Positions 11,880 to 22,284 of a stretch of 64,000 nucleotides of DNA are shown here, piece after piece; positions within the stretch are counted from its first letter, which is position 1; every line of letters begins with the position of its first letter. The notes beneath the pieces were generated by a model. It was given only the letters and a program-made list of their open reading frames with translations. It was not told the origin of the DNA and made no database searches. The DNA comes from Pyropia yezoensis. Lineage: Eukaryota; Rhodophyta; Bangiophyceae; Bangiales; Bangiaceae. Where the stretch lies: NCBI GenBank assembly GCA_009829735.1, contig CM020619.1, positions 20,775,816 to 20,839,815 of the forward strand, given 5' to 3'. The position numbers were made by a program, and so were the translations under genes.

Positions 11880-13412
11880 TTGAGTACTACATGGGAGATC
11901 TTTGATCGCTCTCAGGCGCGGGGCACTCCCAGACCGCAACTGCACAGCACCCCGTTTCGAAATTAGGGGGGTAAATTAATACATGATCGTGGGAAACATA
12001 CCGTACAGTGGTTGTGTTAGAACATGTTTTCCTCTTCGCGCCATGAATTCCACTCCGCTCGCCTGTGGCCGCCAAGTGGTGGTTCAGTCAACACTCCTTC
12101 CACTGCCCGGCGAAAATATTGGCACCCAGCATTCCTGTGAACCATAAACGCAGGAATGGAAGTGGGCCTGTGCGCTCTGTACCCCCCCTCTTGGATCCCT
12201 CTTCACGTCGTCCCCCTGTCTACGTTCCGTGCTCCTTCACCTCCCGTCCTTTCCAACCATGCCACATTCCCTTGACCCCTTCACCGGCCCCTCACCCTCC
12301 CCCGTCTCGTCCCCTCGCCTCCCTTCCTCTCCCCATCTCTCCTAGGTTTGCATGCCATGGGCTCCTTTCACCTCTCACCGTTTTGCACGGCGCCCGTTGC
12401 CCAGCTCGCGCGCGCACGGCTGGGCCGTCGGCGTTCAAACGGCTCCCGGAGAGGCCGTTCGTGGTACAGTAACTCGAGCGGAGATCGCAAACGTGTCATA
12501 CGTGGCACCGGAGATGGTCACGAACGCTACCACCACGCAGCTGCCAAACCTGTCTACTGTGGGGAGGGGATCTCTGAGTAGAGGCACCAGCGGACGCCCG
12601 CCGCAGCTTTGTCGCTGAGGCCCCCTCCGTGCCTGAAGCCTCTCTTGCCCCCCCATGTCTTGCGCTTCTTGTGCGCTGCTCGCCCGCCGTTCCTGTCCGT
12701 CACCCCTCCTCTCCCACCACGCCTCATTTCCCCACTTTGCAGGCCACATCTTCATCTACCTCGGCGACCTCGGCGCGTCCCCGCCATCATGCGTGCCGCC
12801 CCCCGCTCTTGTATAACCGTTGCCGTCTGCGCGCTGCCGTCGCCACCTTTCTTGTGGGAGTAGGCCGCCAGCGGCAACTGCTGCAGCAGCGGCGGCAGCG
12901 GAGACGCTCGATGAGGTGACCCCGCCTGGGGGGAGCTGACTGATCTGTGTAGCCCAGGGAGTTAGGGATGAGCGGCTGGGGGGTGCTAGTGCTGTCGAGC
13001 GGGGCGGGGCGGGTTGGCGCACCATACCGACCTCATCATGCACGCTCGCGCAATATGGTGAGGATGCCTCGAGACCTGCGGGTGTGGCGTAGTGTAGGGA
13101 GTGTGACGGCGGGTATGTGGGCGCTGAGGGGCATCGACGTTGTTTTTCTTCTATGACGATGGGGTGGCACTGACCCACTGTGTTGTCGGTCACTCTCGTC
13201 GCGCACATGTGTGGGTTTCCTGTCTTGGTCTGGCACCTGTTGTAACTTTTGCAGGGCTTGCGTAGTTCTTCGTCCAGTAGCACCATGCGCGCTGGGCGGT
13301 CAGGGAGGGCGGGGGGATGTGCAGAGAACAAATTAAACCTCCCAGGAAAAACCACGAACAGACGCTTGCGGCGAAAGACCGGAGGTAGACTTGCACGCAA
13401 GTGCCCGCATTA
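11880..13412. other. No gene recognised
   Basis: Short frames only. The stretch 12180-12360 is C/T-rich on the plus strand. Nothing recognisable as gene, RNA or element was seen. Confidence 0.4.
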
Positions 13413-13531
13413 TTGTGCGTTCCGTAAAAAGTGGACGTGCACGGGTCGTGCAGTGTGGGCTTGATTGGTCCACAGGCCGATATTTGACATGATCACGACA
13501 CAAGCACGTCCATTTTTTACGGGACGCACTA
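13413..13531 (-). mobile_element. MITE copy 2, 119 bp, TA-flanked
   Basis: Same family as 9651-9769 but inserted in the opposite orientation. Ends read TTGTGCGTTCCGTAAAAAG at the left and the complement of TAGTGCGTCCCGTAAAAAAT at the right. TA dinucleotides at 13411-13412 and 13532-13533 flank it. Confidence 0.92.
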
Positions 13532-15219
13532 TATGTTTGCCACACGATGTCGCTCATACATATTTCCTACTATCCAGTCACGACGTGAGCTTAGCATTGC
13601 AGTCTACATCACAAAACGGCATTGCAGGAAACGTATGCGCTCGACCGAAGATTATAGATTCGCGTATCATGTATTCGGCGGACCCGTGGGATAAACTATT
13701 GGGGTGCTGTGTGAGGTGGCGCGCGGGCGGCGCACGGGCGGCACGTGCGCATCTCGTGACCCTCGTAGAGACGACTCCCAGCCTGGGCACATGGAAGCGT
13801 GGGCGAGGGTGGGTCGAGATCTTCAACTTCTTTGCCATCAGACGTTGGCCGAATGGCGCGGCACGCCTGATTTCTCAGCCCCGCCGCACCTGTACTCACT
13901 GCTTCATTCCCGTACAGTCTTTCTCCTTTGCTGGGCACCCTTTGTGGCGACCGTAAGCCCAAGGATTGTAACTTGATTCCGCCCTCTGATTGGTCGGTGA
14001 CAACGATCGAATGCTGACACATGCGTTGATCGCACCGTAGAGGTCGGTCGACCTGCATTGGTTACTAGACACCGTGCCCAAGAAAGGATGTCACAGCAAT
14101 GGGGAAAGACTGTAGGTACATTGAAGAGGCTGGTGAGGAGTGCATCCGTGAGGGCGCCTGCTTCCGCAGCTGCCGCGGCAGTCCTCTGTATGGCAACACG
14201 AGCTCCGTATCTACCGTTCCTCTCGCGGCGACTGGGGGGCGGCGGGTTGGGGAGGGAATTTAGAACTACTCTTGATGACCGACGTGGGAAGACCGCCGAC
14301 CGCAGTCCCAAAAGGTGCGCGCACGATGATCGAGTGCTGTCCACCCGACGTTGGCACTCGGCTAGACGCGTCGGCACATCGTTGCCCCTCACCCCTCAGG
14401 GGTCGACGGGCCATCTCGGTTGTTCTTTTTCTCATTCCGTTCAGAAGCCCAGTACAGCCGCTGTTGCACCCGTCGAGGCTCACTGCGCGCACCGCGGGCA
14501 GCTGGCGTGGGGAGTTAGGAAATGCCCCATAGAATTTCCTCCAGATTATTGGTGAATATGTGTGGTGAATTCGAGGGGGGGGGGGGGGGGGGGGGGGGGC
14601 CGCGCGCTTCGCGCGCGCGCGCCCCCGGTGGCCGGCGGCTCCGCGCGCGCGATCAGCGCGCTCGTGCGCGGCCCGCGGTGATTCTGCCTTCGCTGCCTAC
14701 GGCACGGCCATCTACGATTTGCGCCTTTGAATTTAACCATGCGAGTGCAACGTGGACTCCTTCCACGGCTGGGATTATGGCCAGATATCGACCGCCACCA
14801 TCGCTTCGGCGGCCCACGCATCGGCGCGACTTGCCTCGAGACGCCCGCCTCTCGCGGTTCCTGACGTGACGCCGCGCCCTTCCGCAACTTTCGTTATGGC
14901 GTTGTGTGGTGCATCCGTGCCGTGATCCCGCGCTTTCTACTCGTCGTGCTCGCTATCCGGCGCCATTGGGCACCCGCCTGCACTCTGTGCGGCTGAGCTG
15001 GCTGACCAGCAGCAGTCGACGCCGGAACGTACGTCGTGGCGTGGGTGGTGAGGGTGTGTATCGCGGGATTACATCGTGGGTTGCCGCCCTTCCGGCCGTC
15101 GTCGGTCGTCATGGTCTTTTTTTCTCTATCGACCGTGCCAGCATGTGGATCTGTGCTCTGTTGTGCTCACTCGTTGATTGTTTCTCTTCACTTAACCGCC
15201 TCTTCGACTCATCGTAATT
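13532..15219. other. No gene recognised; poly-G at 14575-14599
   Basis: Contains a 25-base G run followed by a CG-alternating segment (14600-14670). Frames are short and uninformative. The last 500 bases may be upstream sequence of the recombinase-like fragment that follows. Confidence 0.4.
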
Positions 15220-15740
15220 CTTGCAGCTGCGGTCAGGTTATGGAAGAGGCTGCACTTGGTGGGGCGGCCAAGATCGGGCCGCAATAGGTCCGCTTCATTC
15301 AGACGCTGGGCGTCAGTGATGGGCCCAGGGTACAAACCTTGGCTCGGCTGCTTACGAGATTCTACGTGATGGCTGCAGACCTGGAAAAGCCCCTCGCGCC
15401 TGTTGGCGCATCACTGCACTCTGCTGCGAGCCGCATGGTGGAGAGTGACAACCCGCGGGCGCCGCCTCAACACCGGTGGATTCGCGTTGTTGACTGCTTG
15501 GAGTTCTTTGGAGACTCTGACGATCACGCCAGCCGCTTAGTGAACGTTGGTCTTTCTTACGCGTACCGACTAGTGAACGTTGGTCTTTCTTACGCGTACC
15601 GACACCAAGAGCTGCAACTTCTCACTTCCGCTAATGCCGTCCGGTTGAAGGACCTGCGTCTCTCAGTTGTGAATGGAAACAACCCTTACTCTGCGGACGC
15701 GCCATTGCAGCAGCCGCAGATCGGGGGCGTCATGGTGGCA
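15220..15740 (+). pseudogene. Possible tyrosine-recombinase fragment (box I region)
   Basis: After a possible splice acceptor (TTCTTGCAG, ending 15226) one frame runs to about 15740, interrupted by one TAG near 15286. It includes RVQTLARLLTRFYVMAADLE and, at about 15580-15650, AYRHQELQLLTSANAVRLKD. The R-x-x-E-L pattern followed by a further hydrophobic strand and a basic/acidic turn resembles box I of tyrosine recombinases such as Cryptons. This is an inference from a short motif only. An 11-residue segment is duplicated at 15538-15603. The frame then passes into that of the next feature at about 15740. Confidence 0.3.
15538..15603. repeat. 33-bp exact tandem duplication
   Basis: The unit starting TAGTGAACGTTGGTCTTTCT is present twice without differences (15538-15570, 15571-15603). 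It adds 11 residues (LVNVGLSYAYR) in frame, so it is very recent or constrained. Confidence 0.95.
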
Positions 15741-17214
15741 ACGCGATGTGGACATGTCCGGCGTCGCCGACGCCCTGAGGAAGGTCAAGGTCAGCTGTGA
15801 GCGCCAGTCTGATGCGTCCCACCTGCCGGCGTTTGAGATCGCTTCTCGAGTGGGGCCCAAGTGTGCGAACTCAGTGGCCCCGCTCGGTACATCAGTGGCC
15901 ACGCTGCTGCTGATTGGCACAAAGGGGGACTCCTTGTGCAGCATCTTAGACGACTTCATCTCTGTGGGTCGCGCGCCGGTGCCGAAAGCAGTCCCGACGT
16001 TGTCAGCGACGTGCCATGAGTTCGAGACCGCTGGCCTGGGAGACCCCGCGGGGGTTCCCGCGGGACCCAAGCCAAGTGCAACACCAACTCCTGGTCGGGA
16101 CAGGACTGCGCTCCCCCAAACTGCCGAATGTGCAGTCGCAGAACCTGCTACTTCTGAGGACGCCGTGGACGCCGGGGACTCGCTCAACAATGCACACCGC
16201 GGTGAGTCGGGGGCAACAGAGCGAGACGGGGTGGGTGATGGGCAGCTGTTGGAAGCCCGCTACGCCGGAGTGGAAGAGATGTTGGCGGCAGAGAAGGAGG
16301 GCGGCACGGTGGCCAGCAGGGCCCGCCGACTGGCCGTGCGCCGCCTTGCGCGCCCGTCCATAGACGCAGCAAGCCAGCGAGAGCCCGAGGTAGCGCCGTG
16401 GCCAAATGCGTCGCCTCCCGCTACCCCCGTCAAGTTCGCTGCGGCAGTTGTCCAGCTGCCCCTGGTTGATCAAGTTGCCAAGAGACGTCGTCTGGATGAC
16501 GCCCGTCCTCTCGATGAAGACGCGCTTGCTCATGCGCCGCGCGCCCCCAGCGACGACATGCGCGCCCCTCCGCATGTCGCACCTTCATTGCATCTGGCAC
16601 CGCCGCGCCGTCCACCCGGAAGCAGCCAACGTCCAGCTCCGCGCTCTCCTGGCAAGGCCGCCGGGGCAGTCGCAAGTGCCGTTTCATCTGGCGACCTGGC
16701 ATCCACGGCAGCAGCCGATGGTCGCCCTCAGCCACCTTCAGTCGCTGCAACAGAGGTCGGGAGGGACGGTCCCACTCAACCTGTAGGCTCTTCTTTGGAG
16801 ACGGGGGCTGAGTTCGACGACTCCAGCATGGAGCCGACGAGTACCGCACCCTCCTCCCTCCCATCGTTGTTTGACACCTCTTCGCGATTTGACCCTTCAA
16901 TGCTTGCCGGGAGCAGCAGCCCCGGGCCCTCTTGTGCATCTCCGTCCGCGCTCTCCCACCAACTGGCCGCCTTCCCTCGCGCACCCTCTTCACTATCTTT
17001 ACCTAGTGGGCCGGCTGCTGTTGACCCAGTGGTGCCTGCTGTGCCATCACGTGCGTCCTTTCCAAGTGCACGTGAGAGAGAGGAGAGCCGGCAGCGCGTG
17101 GCTGCAAGTGTTGCCGCCGCCCAGCGCGGCCTAGCCGCTTTGTCTACACGGCATCGACCGCTCATCTCATCCGACGTGCCCGATGTGTCTCCAGAAACAG
17201 CTCCTGAGCTTTGA
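15673..17214 (+). CDS. Hypothetical Ser/Pro/Ala-rich protein, 513 aa
   Basis: Open from ATG 15673 to TGA at 17212. Residues from about 25 to 90 (for example SGVADALRKVKVSCERQSDA, VGPKCANSVAPLGTSVATLL) look like folded protein and probably continue the preceding fragment after a frame change, so the ATG is not necessarily the real start. The remainder is a long Ser/Pro/Thr/Ala-rich, probably disordered region with a basic nuclear-localisation-like KRRRLDD. A short Arg/Glu-rich helix (SAREREESRQRVAASVAAAQ) lies near the end. It is convergent with the PIF1-like gene beginning 255 bp downstream on the other strand. Function unknown. Confidence 0.45.
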   Translation: METTLTLRTRHCSSRRSGASWWQRDVDMSGVADALRKVKVSCERQSDASHLPAFEIASRVGPKCANSVAPLGTSVATLLLIGTKGDSLCSILDDFISVGRAPVPKAVPTLSATCHEFETAGLGDPAGVPAGPKPSATPTPGRDRTALPQTAECAVAEPATSEDAVDAGDSLNNAHRGESGATERDGVGDGQLLEARYAGVEEMLAAEKEGGTVASRARRLAVRRLARPSIDAASQREPEVAPWPNASPPATPVKFAAAVVQLPLVDQVAKRRRLDDARPLDEDALAHAPRAPSDDMRAPPHVAPSLHLAPPRRPPGSSQRPAPRSPGKAAGAVASAVSSGDLASTAAADGRPQPPSVAATEVGRDGPTQPVGSSLETGAEFDDSSMEPTSTAPSSLPSLFDTSSRFDPSMLAGSSSPGPSCASPSALSHQLAAFPRAPSSLSLPSGPAAVDPVVPAVPSRASFPSAREREESRQRVAASVAAAQRGLAALSTRHRPLISSDVPDVSPETAPEL

Positions 17215-17468
17215 TTCTTTCTTACTGTTTGACAAGCCCTTGGTGTACACCACCGGCAGCACTCAAAGATGCACCCCAGTACGGTCTCACGCCACATGCT
17301 GCGCACATTCTCGGATGAAAAGACACATAGTAAACAAACCAAGCAATGGCAAAAGGCAAGATCATTTCCTAGCCTGTTTCCGGCAGCTGCACCCCACCAT
17401 CACGCTCATGATGAGCTCCGGTCCTGCTTCTGCACAAGCATGAGAAAATAAGAAATGTACTACACCCG

Positions 17469-19367
17469 CTATAGACGAGATCCCTCCCTGTAGAACTTGA
17501 TCGCCACGGGGTCAGCAAACAAATGGCTCCTCATGGACGACTTGACGTACATGCGCTTCTTGTCCGCCACCCGACTGATCGCGGCGCTGACCATGCCCGC
17601 GCCAAACGCTTGCGCGATGTCCAGCACCGCCCCCGACAGCGACAGGCTCTGTGAACTGTGAACAGTAATGCCCCACCCGAGGAAGAAGGGCAATTGGCGA
17701 CGCACCGCTACTGCGCCGGGGTGTGCCAAAATCCTCGCCTGAAAAGCGACTGGTGGACAGACACTCCACCTCCAGCAAGTCATCTCCAGCGTCGTAGACC
17801 CCGTGAAGTCCCTGGCTAACACCGCAAGGAACCTTTTGGTGGTCAAAGCGGACCACCGGCGTGCCGTCCTCCTTGTACGATGACAAGATGCCGATACTGC
17901 CGTGGTACAACCCCAGTCCAAGGTATCGGTTGTTGGTAAGCATCAACCGTGCGCGCAGACAGTGAGGGACGCAACGAGGAGCCACGCAGTCGACCAGAGC
18001 GGCGATCCACGAGTGCTCGGAGACGCGGCTCAGGTCAACTCCCGGCAGCGCCTGGTCCCTGTCCTTCTCATGCTCCACATCGTCAATTGCGATAGAGACC
18101 AGCGGCGATTTGTTCCCGAACAGCACCTGCAAGCAATGTGCGTTGTGCTTCTGCACCTCCTCATGGCGCGGCATGAGATGGAAAACGTTGCACTTCAGCT
18201 CCTCGTAGCGCTCGTCCGACACAGCACAGTCGTTCATCAGGGACTCGGCAGCCGACGAGCACCGCCCGTTACGGGCATCTTCGATAACCTGGACAAGGCT
18301 GGAGTCCGACTGGCGGTGCACCAGCGCCAACTCAAGAATTGTAATGCCGAACAGCTCCCTCCATGCCGCCGACAGGAACGCCAAGGAACCCGAGAGAGGG
18401 CCCAGCTGAAGAAGGTCGCCAAAAGCGTAGAGGACACAAGGTGGGCTGGTCGCAGGCTGGGACAGGTGGAGGAGAGCGACCATCACGAATAACCGGGCCG
18501 CAGGTACCATGGAGACCCCGTCGAGGAGCAGGACCCGCACCTGACCAAGGCGGCAAGAGATGAACCGAAAACGGTCCTGCTTAAGTATGCGACCAGCCTC
18601 GGCGGCGGGGACGTCCAGATGGGCTTGATGGTCCCGAGGGAGCCCAAAGAAAGAGTGGTAGGTCTGGCGACTGGCAGTCTTGGCGGAGCTGCCGGTGGGC
18701 GCGACATTGACGACCTCACCTTCATGTGGCCACTTCTCCTTGAGAAAGATGTGGAAGCCCTTCAAGAACGTCGACTTCCCAACGCCAGGACTCCCCGTCA
18801 CAAACGTGCTGCGGTTCCTGCTGACCAGCAGCGAGAAGAGATCGCCCCAGTTACCCTCGGCAGCTAGTTGACCGAGCGCACTGCCTTGTTGGCGCTCGAC
18901 CGTGCGCACCCAGTGACTGCTCCTCCATCAAAAGGCTCCTCGACTCTATCTGCAGCTGCATGGCCGTCCAATACAAAGGAGGACCGCGCAGACACATAAG
19001 CCGGGTCGCTCTCACTTGTCCGAGTATCGGTCGCCCAGCGAGGGCCTGAGCTGCTCGGGCGAGATGCTGCGGCGTGCGGCGACCCTGCCCACACAGTACA
19101 AGTGGACGAAGAGAACGCCTGGATGACCGACCCACCCGCGGCGACCTCGTTGCGAGTGGTGCTGATCTGCTCCTTGCGCGACCGCGCCTTGTCGGCATCC
19201 AATTGCTCCCAAGCACGCCTGGTATCCGCCATCATCCGGGAAAAGGTGGCTGGCGAGAAAGATAATAAAACGTCGCCTCCTCCACCGCCAATAGGATTCA
19301 CAGCCGCCAAAGGACCCCCGTCATCACACAGACGCGCGCGCTTGGCCTGATGGCCTGTGAGAACCAT
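17469..19367 (-). pseudogene. PIF1-like DNA helicase, probably defective
   Basis: The core (18909 to about 17740) shows the SF1B order: Walker A GSPGVGKST, a motif Ia-like APTGSSAKTASRQTYHSFFG, Walker B as VLLLDGVSM, motif III FGDLLQLGPL, a VHRQSD motif, and LMLTNNRYLGLGLYHGSIG. The final block (LGWGITVHSSQSLSLSG then AISRV) is in another frame, so the frame changes once near 17740. The Walker B Glu of PIF1 proteins (DE) is Gly here (GGG codon at about 18522), which should abolish ATP hydrolysis. An N-terminal part (ATG 19367, with a basic AKRARLCDDG and a helical segment) is in a different frame and meets the core near 18865-18950, by an intron or another break. PIF1-like enzymes unwind DNA; many copies in genomes belong to transposons. 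Confidence 0.82.
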
Positions 19368-19540
19368 GGATACTCTAGCGTTGGTCAGGGCTGACCAATG
19401 CTCTGATTAATGCTGATATCACGTGTGCAGCCTGGTCAATTTTTGGGCAGATTGTACGAGATATACTCTGGGGGGTCCCATTTTAATGGGTCTGCTGTGC
19501 GCCACTCTCCGGCTCCTGGCGGGCCCCCCTGCTGGATACC

Positions 19541-19984
19541 GTGAGATATTACCTCCATTGGGGTCGGTCGTCGTCGCCGATCGCGCGCGCATTGCACGCG
19601 CACGCGTGGGCAGCCATCGTCGACGCTCCCCCCCGCTCCGGACGTTCCTTCTGCCACCTTCTCTTCGGTGATCCCGTGCTCCGGCGTTCACGTGCTTGCG
19701 GTGACGGGCATGCTTGGGAGAGCCGCTGGGTCTACCTCGGTGCCGTCGTGGGCTTCATGGAGGATCTGAGCAGTGTGTTTGCCGCGCTGGCTGTTCTCGG
19801 TTATGGGCCAACGAGTGCGCCAGTCTTTGCTGCCCGGGCGGTGAACCATGCGGCACAGCTCCTGTATGAATCGGCGGGCGGCGAGCTGCTGGTGACCGCT
19901 CTCGTTGGGCATCGGACCCAGTCCAAGTCGCTCATCCTCTACATGTGCGACAGTGTTCTTCAGGCGCTTGGGCCAGCTGGGTAG
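19541..19984 (+). CDS. Possible tyrosine-recombinase box II fragment
   Basis: An open stretch of 147 residues ends in TAG at 19984. The C-terminal half reads AARAVNHAAQLLYESAGGE then LVTALVGHRTQSKSLILYM. The arrangement R-x3-N-H, hydrophobic helix, then V-G-H followed nine residues later by Tyr resembles box II of tyrosine recombinases (L-G-H-x8-Y). Upstream residues are less convincing and no ATG was fixed. A donor-like GTAGGC follows, and an acceptor-like TTTGCGGCAG at 20024-20033 could lead into a further exon. Low confidence; may be an exon of a larger gene covering 19.5-21.1 kb. Confidence 0.28.
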   Translation: MRYYLHWGRSSSPIARALHAHAWAAIVDAPPRSGRSFCHLLFGDPVLRRSRACGDGHAWESRWVYLGAVVGFMEDLSSVFAALAVLGYGPTSAPVFAARAVNHAAQLLYESAGGELLVTALVGHRTQSKSLILYMCDSVLQALGPAG

Positions 19985-21107
19985 GCGTCGGTATCTACGG
20001 GCGTAAACTTATTGTTTCTCTCGTTTGCGGCAGCTCTGCAAGATCCGGTGGTCTCGTCGGTGGCCCCCAGCTCTGCGCCCACTCCGGCGTCCGCCTCCAC
20101 AGCGCATGGTACTGGTGCAGCCGCTGCAGTCAGAGCACAAGAAGGACGAGATGAGGGCTCTCGTCAAGGGGAAACGGCTCCGCACGGCGCCTCTACCGGT
20201 GGCGGCGCCGCTGCGTCCGCAACGATAACTGATGTCAACTCGGCAGCGGCGGCCGGTCAGCCGTCCGGGTTGTATCGTGCGGTATCTGCGATCCGTCCGT
20301 TTCTACACACGGCGACGAGCCTGTGCCAGCTGGTATGGTGGCAGTCAGGAGCCTTCGCATTGTTGAGCAGATGGGAGGCAGCAGCTACATGTTAGGCGGA
20401 CACAGGAGCTGCCGCGCCCCGCGCCCGTTTATTGATGGGCCATCCCTCCTGTCTGTGCGAACGTTTCCGCTGCTGTGGCACTTCGCACTCGTTGGGTTCG
20501 TTAGCGTTCTTTTCTTCATCTTCCTTGAGTGCACTGTGCCGGGGACCTGGGTTGTGGTGAGCGCCGGTACGACCCGCTGGGGATCTCAACAGGACGTGAC
20601 AACTACTAACCAATTTCCAAGCATGGAGATTGCACCTTGCTCATGACGTATTCTCTTTGCTGCGTAGGCCGAGGGCCTTCCTGTGGGATAGGCCGCCAGT
20701 GTCACCCGGCGCCATCTGCATGGCAACTGCGCTGGTGTGGCGCAGAGCACAGCCACGGGTGAACGTTCGCGGTGCTGCCGGGCCTGTGGATGTGGGAAAT
20801 ACCGTGGGTGGCTCCGTCGCGGCACGCAAGGGCTGGCACCCGTCCGCCGCCGTACCCGTTGCGGAGGTGTACGCCGTTTGTGTCTCTAGCGCCCACGCCA
20901 ACAGGAGGTATTCTCACAAATCTGTTGTATCAGGCACGTATGTTTGAGCATTACGTGTCTGTCCACTTCTCTGACCTGATTGTGCCGGAGTTCATGAGGG
21001 ACGTAGGACCACTTGCGGGGTCAGGCTCGTACAGCCGCCGCACAGTGTTATGGAAAGCGCTCTACATCTCGGAGACTGCCCCATAAACGCACGTTCACAA
21101 GAGTATT
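19985..21107 (+). other. Possible further exons, unrecognised
   Basis: Two plus-strand stretches look mildly coding: 20034-20395 (Ala/Thr/Ser-rich then PSGLYRAVSAIRPFLHTA) and about 20900-21086, which reads NLLYQARMFEHYVSVHFSDL and ends at TAA. They could belong with 19541-19984 as one intron-containing gene convergent on the second PIF1-like gene, whose stop is about 20 bp away. No domain recognised. Confidence 0.25.
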
Positions 21108-21422
21108 TTATTGCAACTCCGGTCCTTCACCAAGCCCGGCATAAAAACACAGCCCACTTCTAATCGCTCGGATGTATGCTCGAGTGAGCTTGCGCACACG
21201 TAGTGGGCAAAAAGACGTGGCACGTGACAAGCCCGAGTACACTAGACCATCCAATGCCCACTGAGTTGTACAGTCAATGGCTACCCGCTCAAAGGTCGTG
21301 CCCTGGGCTCTGGAGATGGTCATACACCATGCCAGCATGAGGGGTAGCTGCACACGTGTGGCCAATACGTGCTCGAGTGCGTCCTGGACCACTACCAATC
21401 CTCTGCACCACCCCGCGGGCAC
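21108..21422 (-). pseudogene. PIF1-like helicase no. 2, C-terminal part
   Basis: Encodes LVVVQDALEHVL, then the motif V region LAWCMTISRAQGTTFERVAI and the motif VI region YSGLSRATSFCPLRV, the end of a PIF1-type helicase. It terminates at a TAA that overlaps an AATAAA polyadenylation-like signal near 21102-21107. It is the continuation of the gene whose N-terminal part is at 31072-32739. The two are separated by the chromovirus at 21423-31071, and GGCAC (21418-21422) is the duplicated target. Confidence 0.85.
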
Positions 21423-21993
21423 TGTGGTATAAAACTCGATCCTCTCAGACACGTGTCAATATCCCTCGGGGGAAAGGGACAGGTAACATAGAAAGGGGAA
21501 CTACGAGAATGGTATGCCTGTTGCCTCACGTGCCTGCTCGCAGAGCAAACAGATACGCACGGTGGTGCACACGGGGAAGAGGAAAGCAAACGCGCAGTTG
21601 TCTTTTTCCTGAGGGCGCGGGCCAAGGGCGCCTCGCTGTCCCTCTTAACGTGCATCTGGGGGAGCCTCGGCACGTTGGCCAGGTAGCCCCCCCATAACCC
21701 CGAGTGGCCCCGACCCGAGTCTAACCTCGTCAGGTCGGGGGCCACTATCACTACTAATTCTATTCCCACCCACTAATCTCACACTCAAATTCTCTCAAAT
21801 CAAGTCCCTCACAAGTATGCAAAAACCCATCAGAAATCCCTCTCTCACGTGTGGATAGCGTAGTCCACCGCATCCCAGTGCCGGGCACGGGCCACGGCCG
21901 CCAACCATCACCACACGGCGGGCGTGTTCTGGCACCTGGTGCCCTCTGGTTGTAGTCCCGGGTCGGCGCTAAGTCGGGGCCAGGGATGCTACG
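21423..21993 (-). repeat. 3' LTR of the chromovirus
   Basis: About 571 bp, matching 30501-31071 without noticed internal differences. A purine tract read on the minus strand (complement of CTCCCTCCCTA, about 21997-22007) just upstream in the sense direction fits the polypurine tract. On the plus strand the LTR begins TGTGGTATAAAACTCGATC, so a TATAAAA box lies only a few bases inside its edge and points toward the antisense ORF. Confidence 0.95.
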
Positions 21994-22284
21994 TAGCTCC
22001 CTCCCTAGTCCGGCACGTCCTCGGGCCGAACCAGGTGCCACCGTGCACAGCCTCGAGCACGTCCACACCGGTGCCGAGGTCGAGCGTCTTCACCCCGGTT
22101 ACGATCACCTGCTCCGATTCTGCCCCCCCCATTCTCCTTCACCTTGGCCCTCTCGTTCCCCCGGAGTCTGGACGTCACGTCCAGTTCCGAGATCCAAGCT
22201 GGGCCCGTGGTTCCGGCGGCGAGTGTTGCGGAGGAGAACTCGGGTAGTCGCGCCCCTCTCCTGCCTCCGGTTCCTCGGGTGTCG

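Noticed and set aside
21392-21769. Identical 120-codon frames at 21.4 and 30.5 kb
   Set aside because: Both lie within the LTR copies and are repeated simply because the LTRs are; no protein family.
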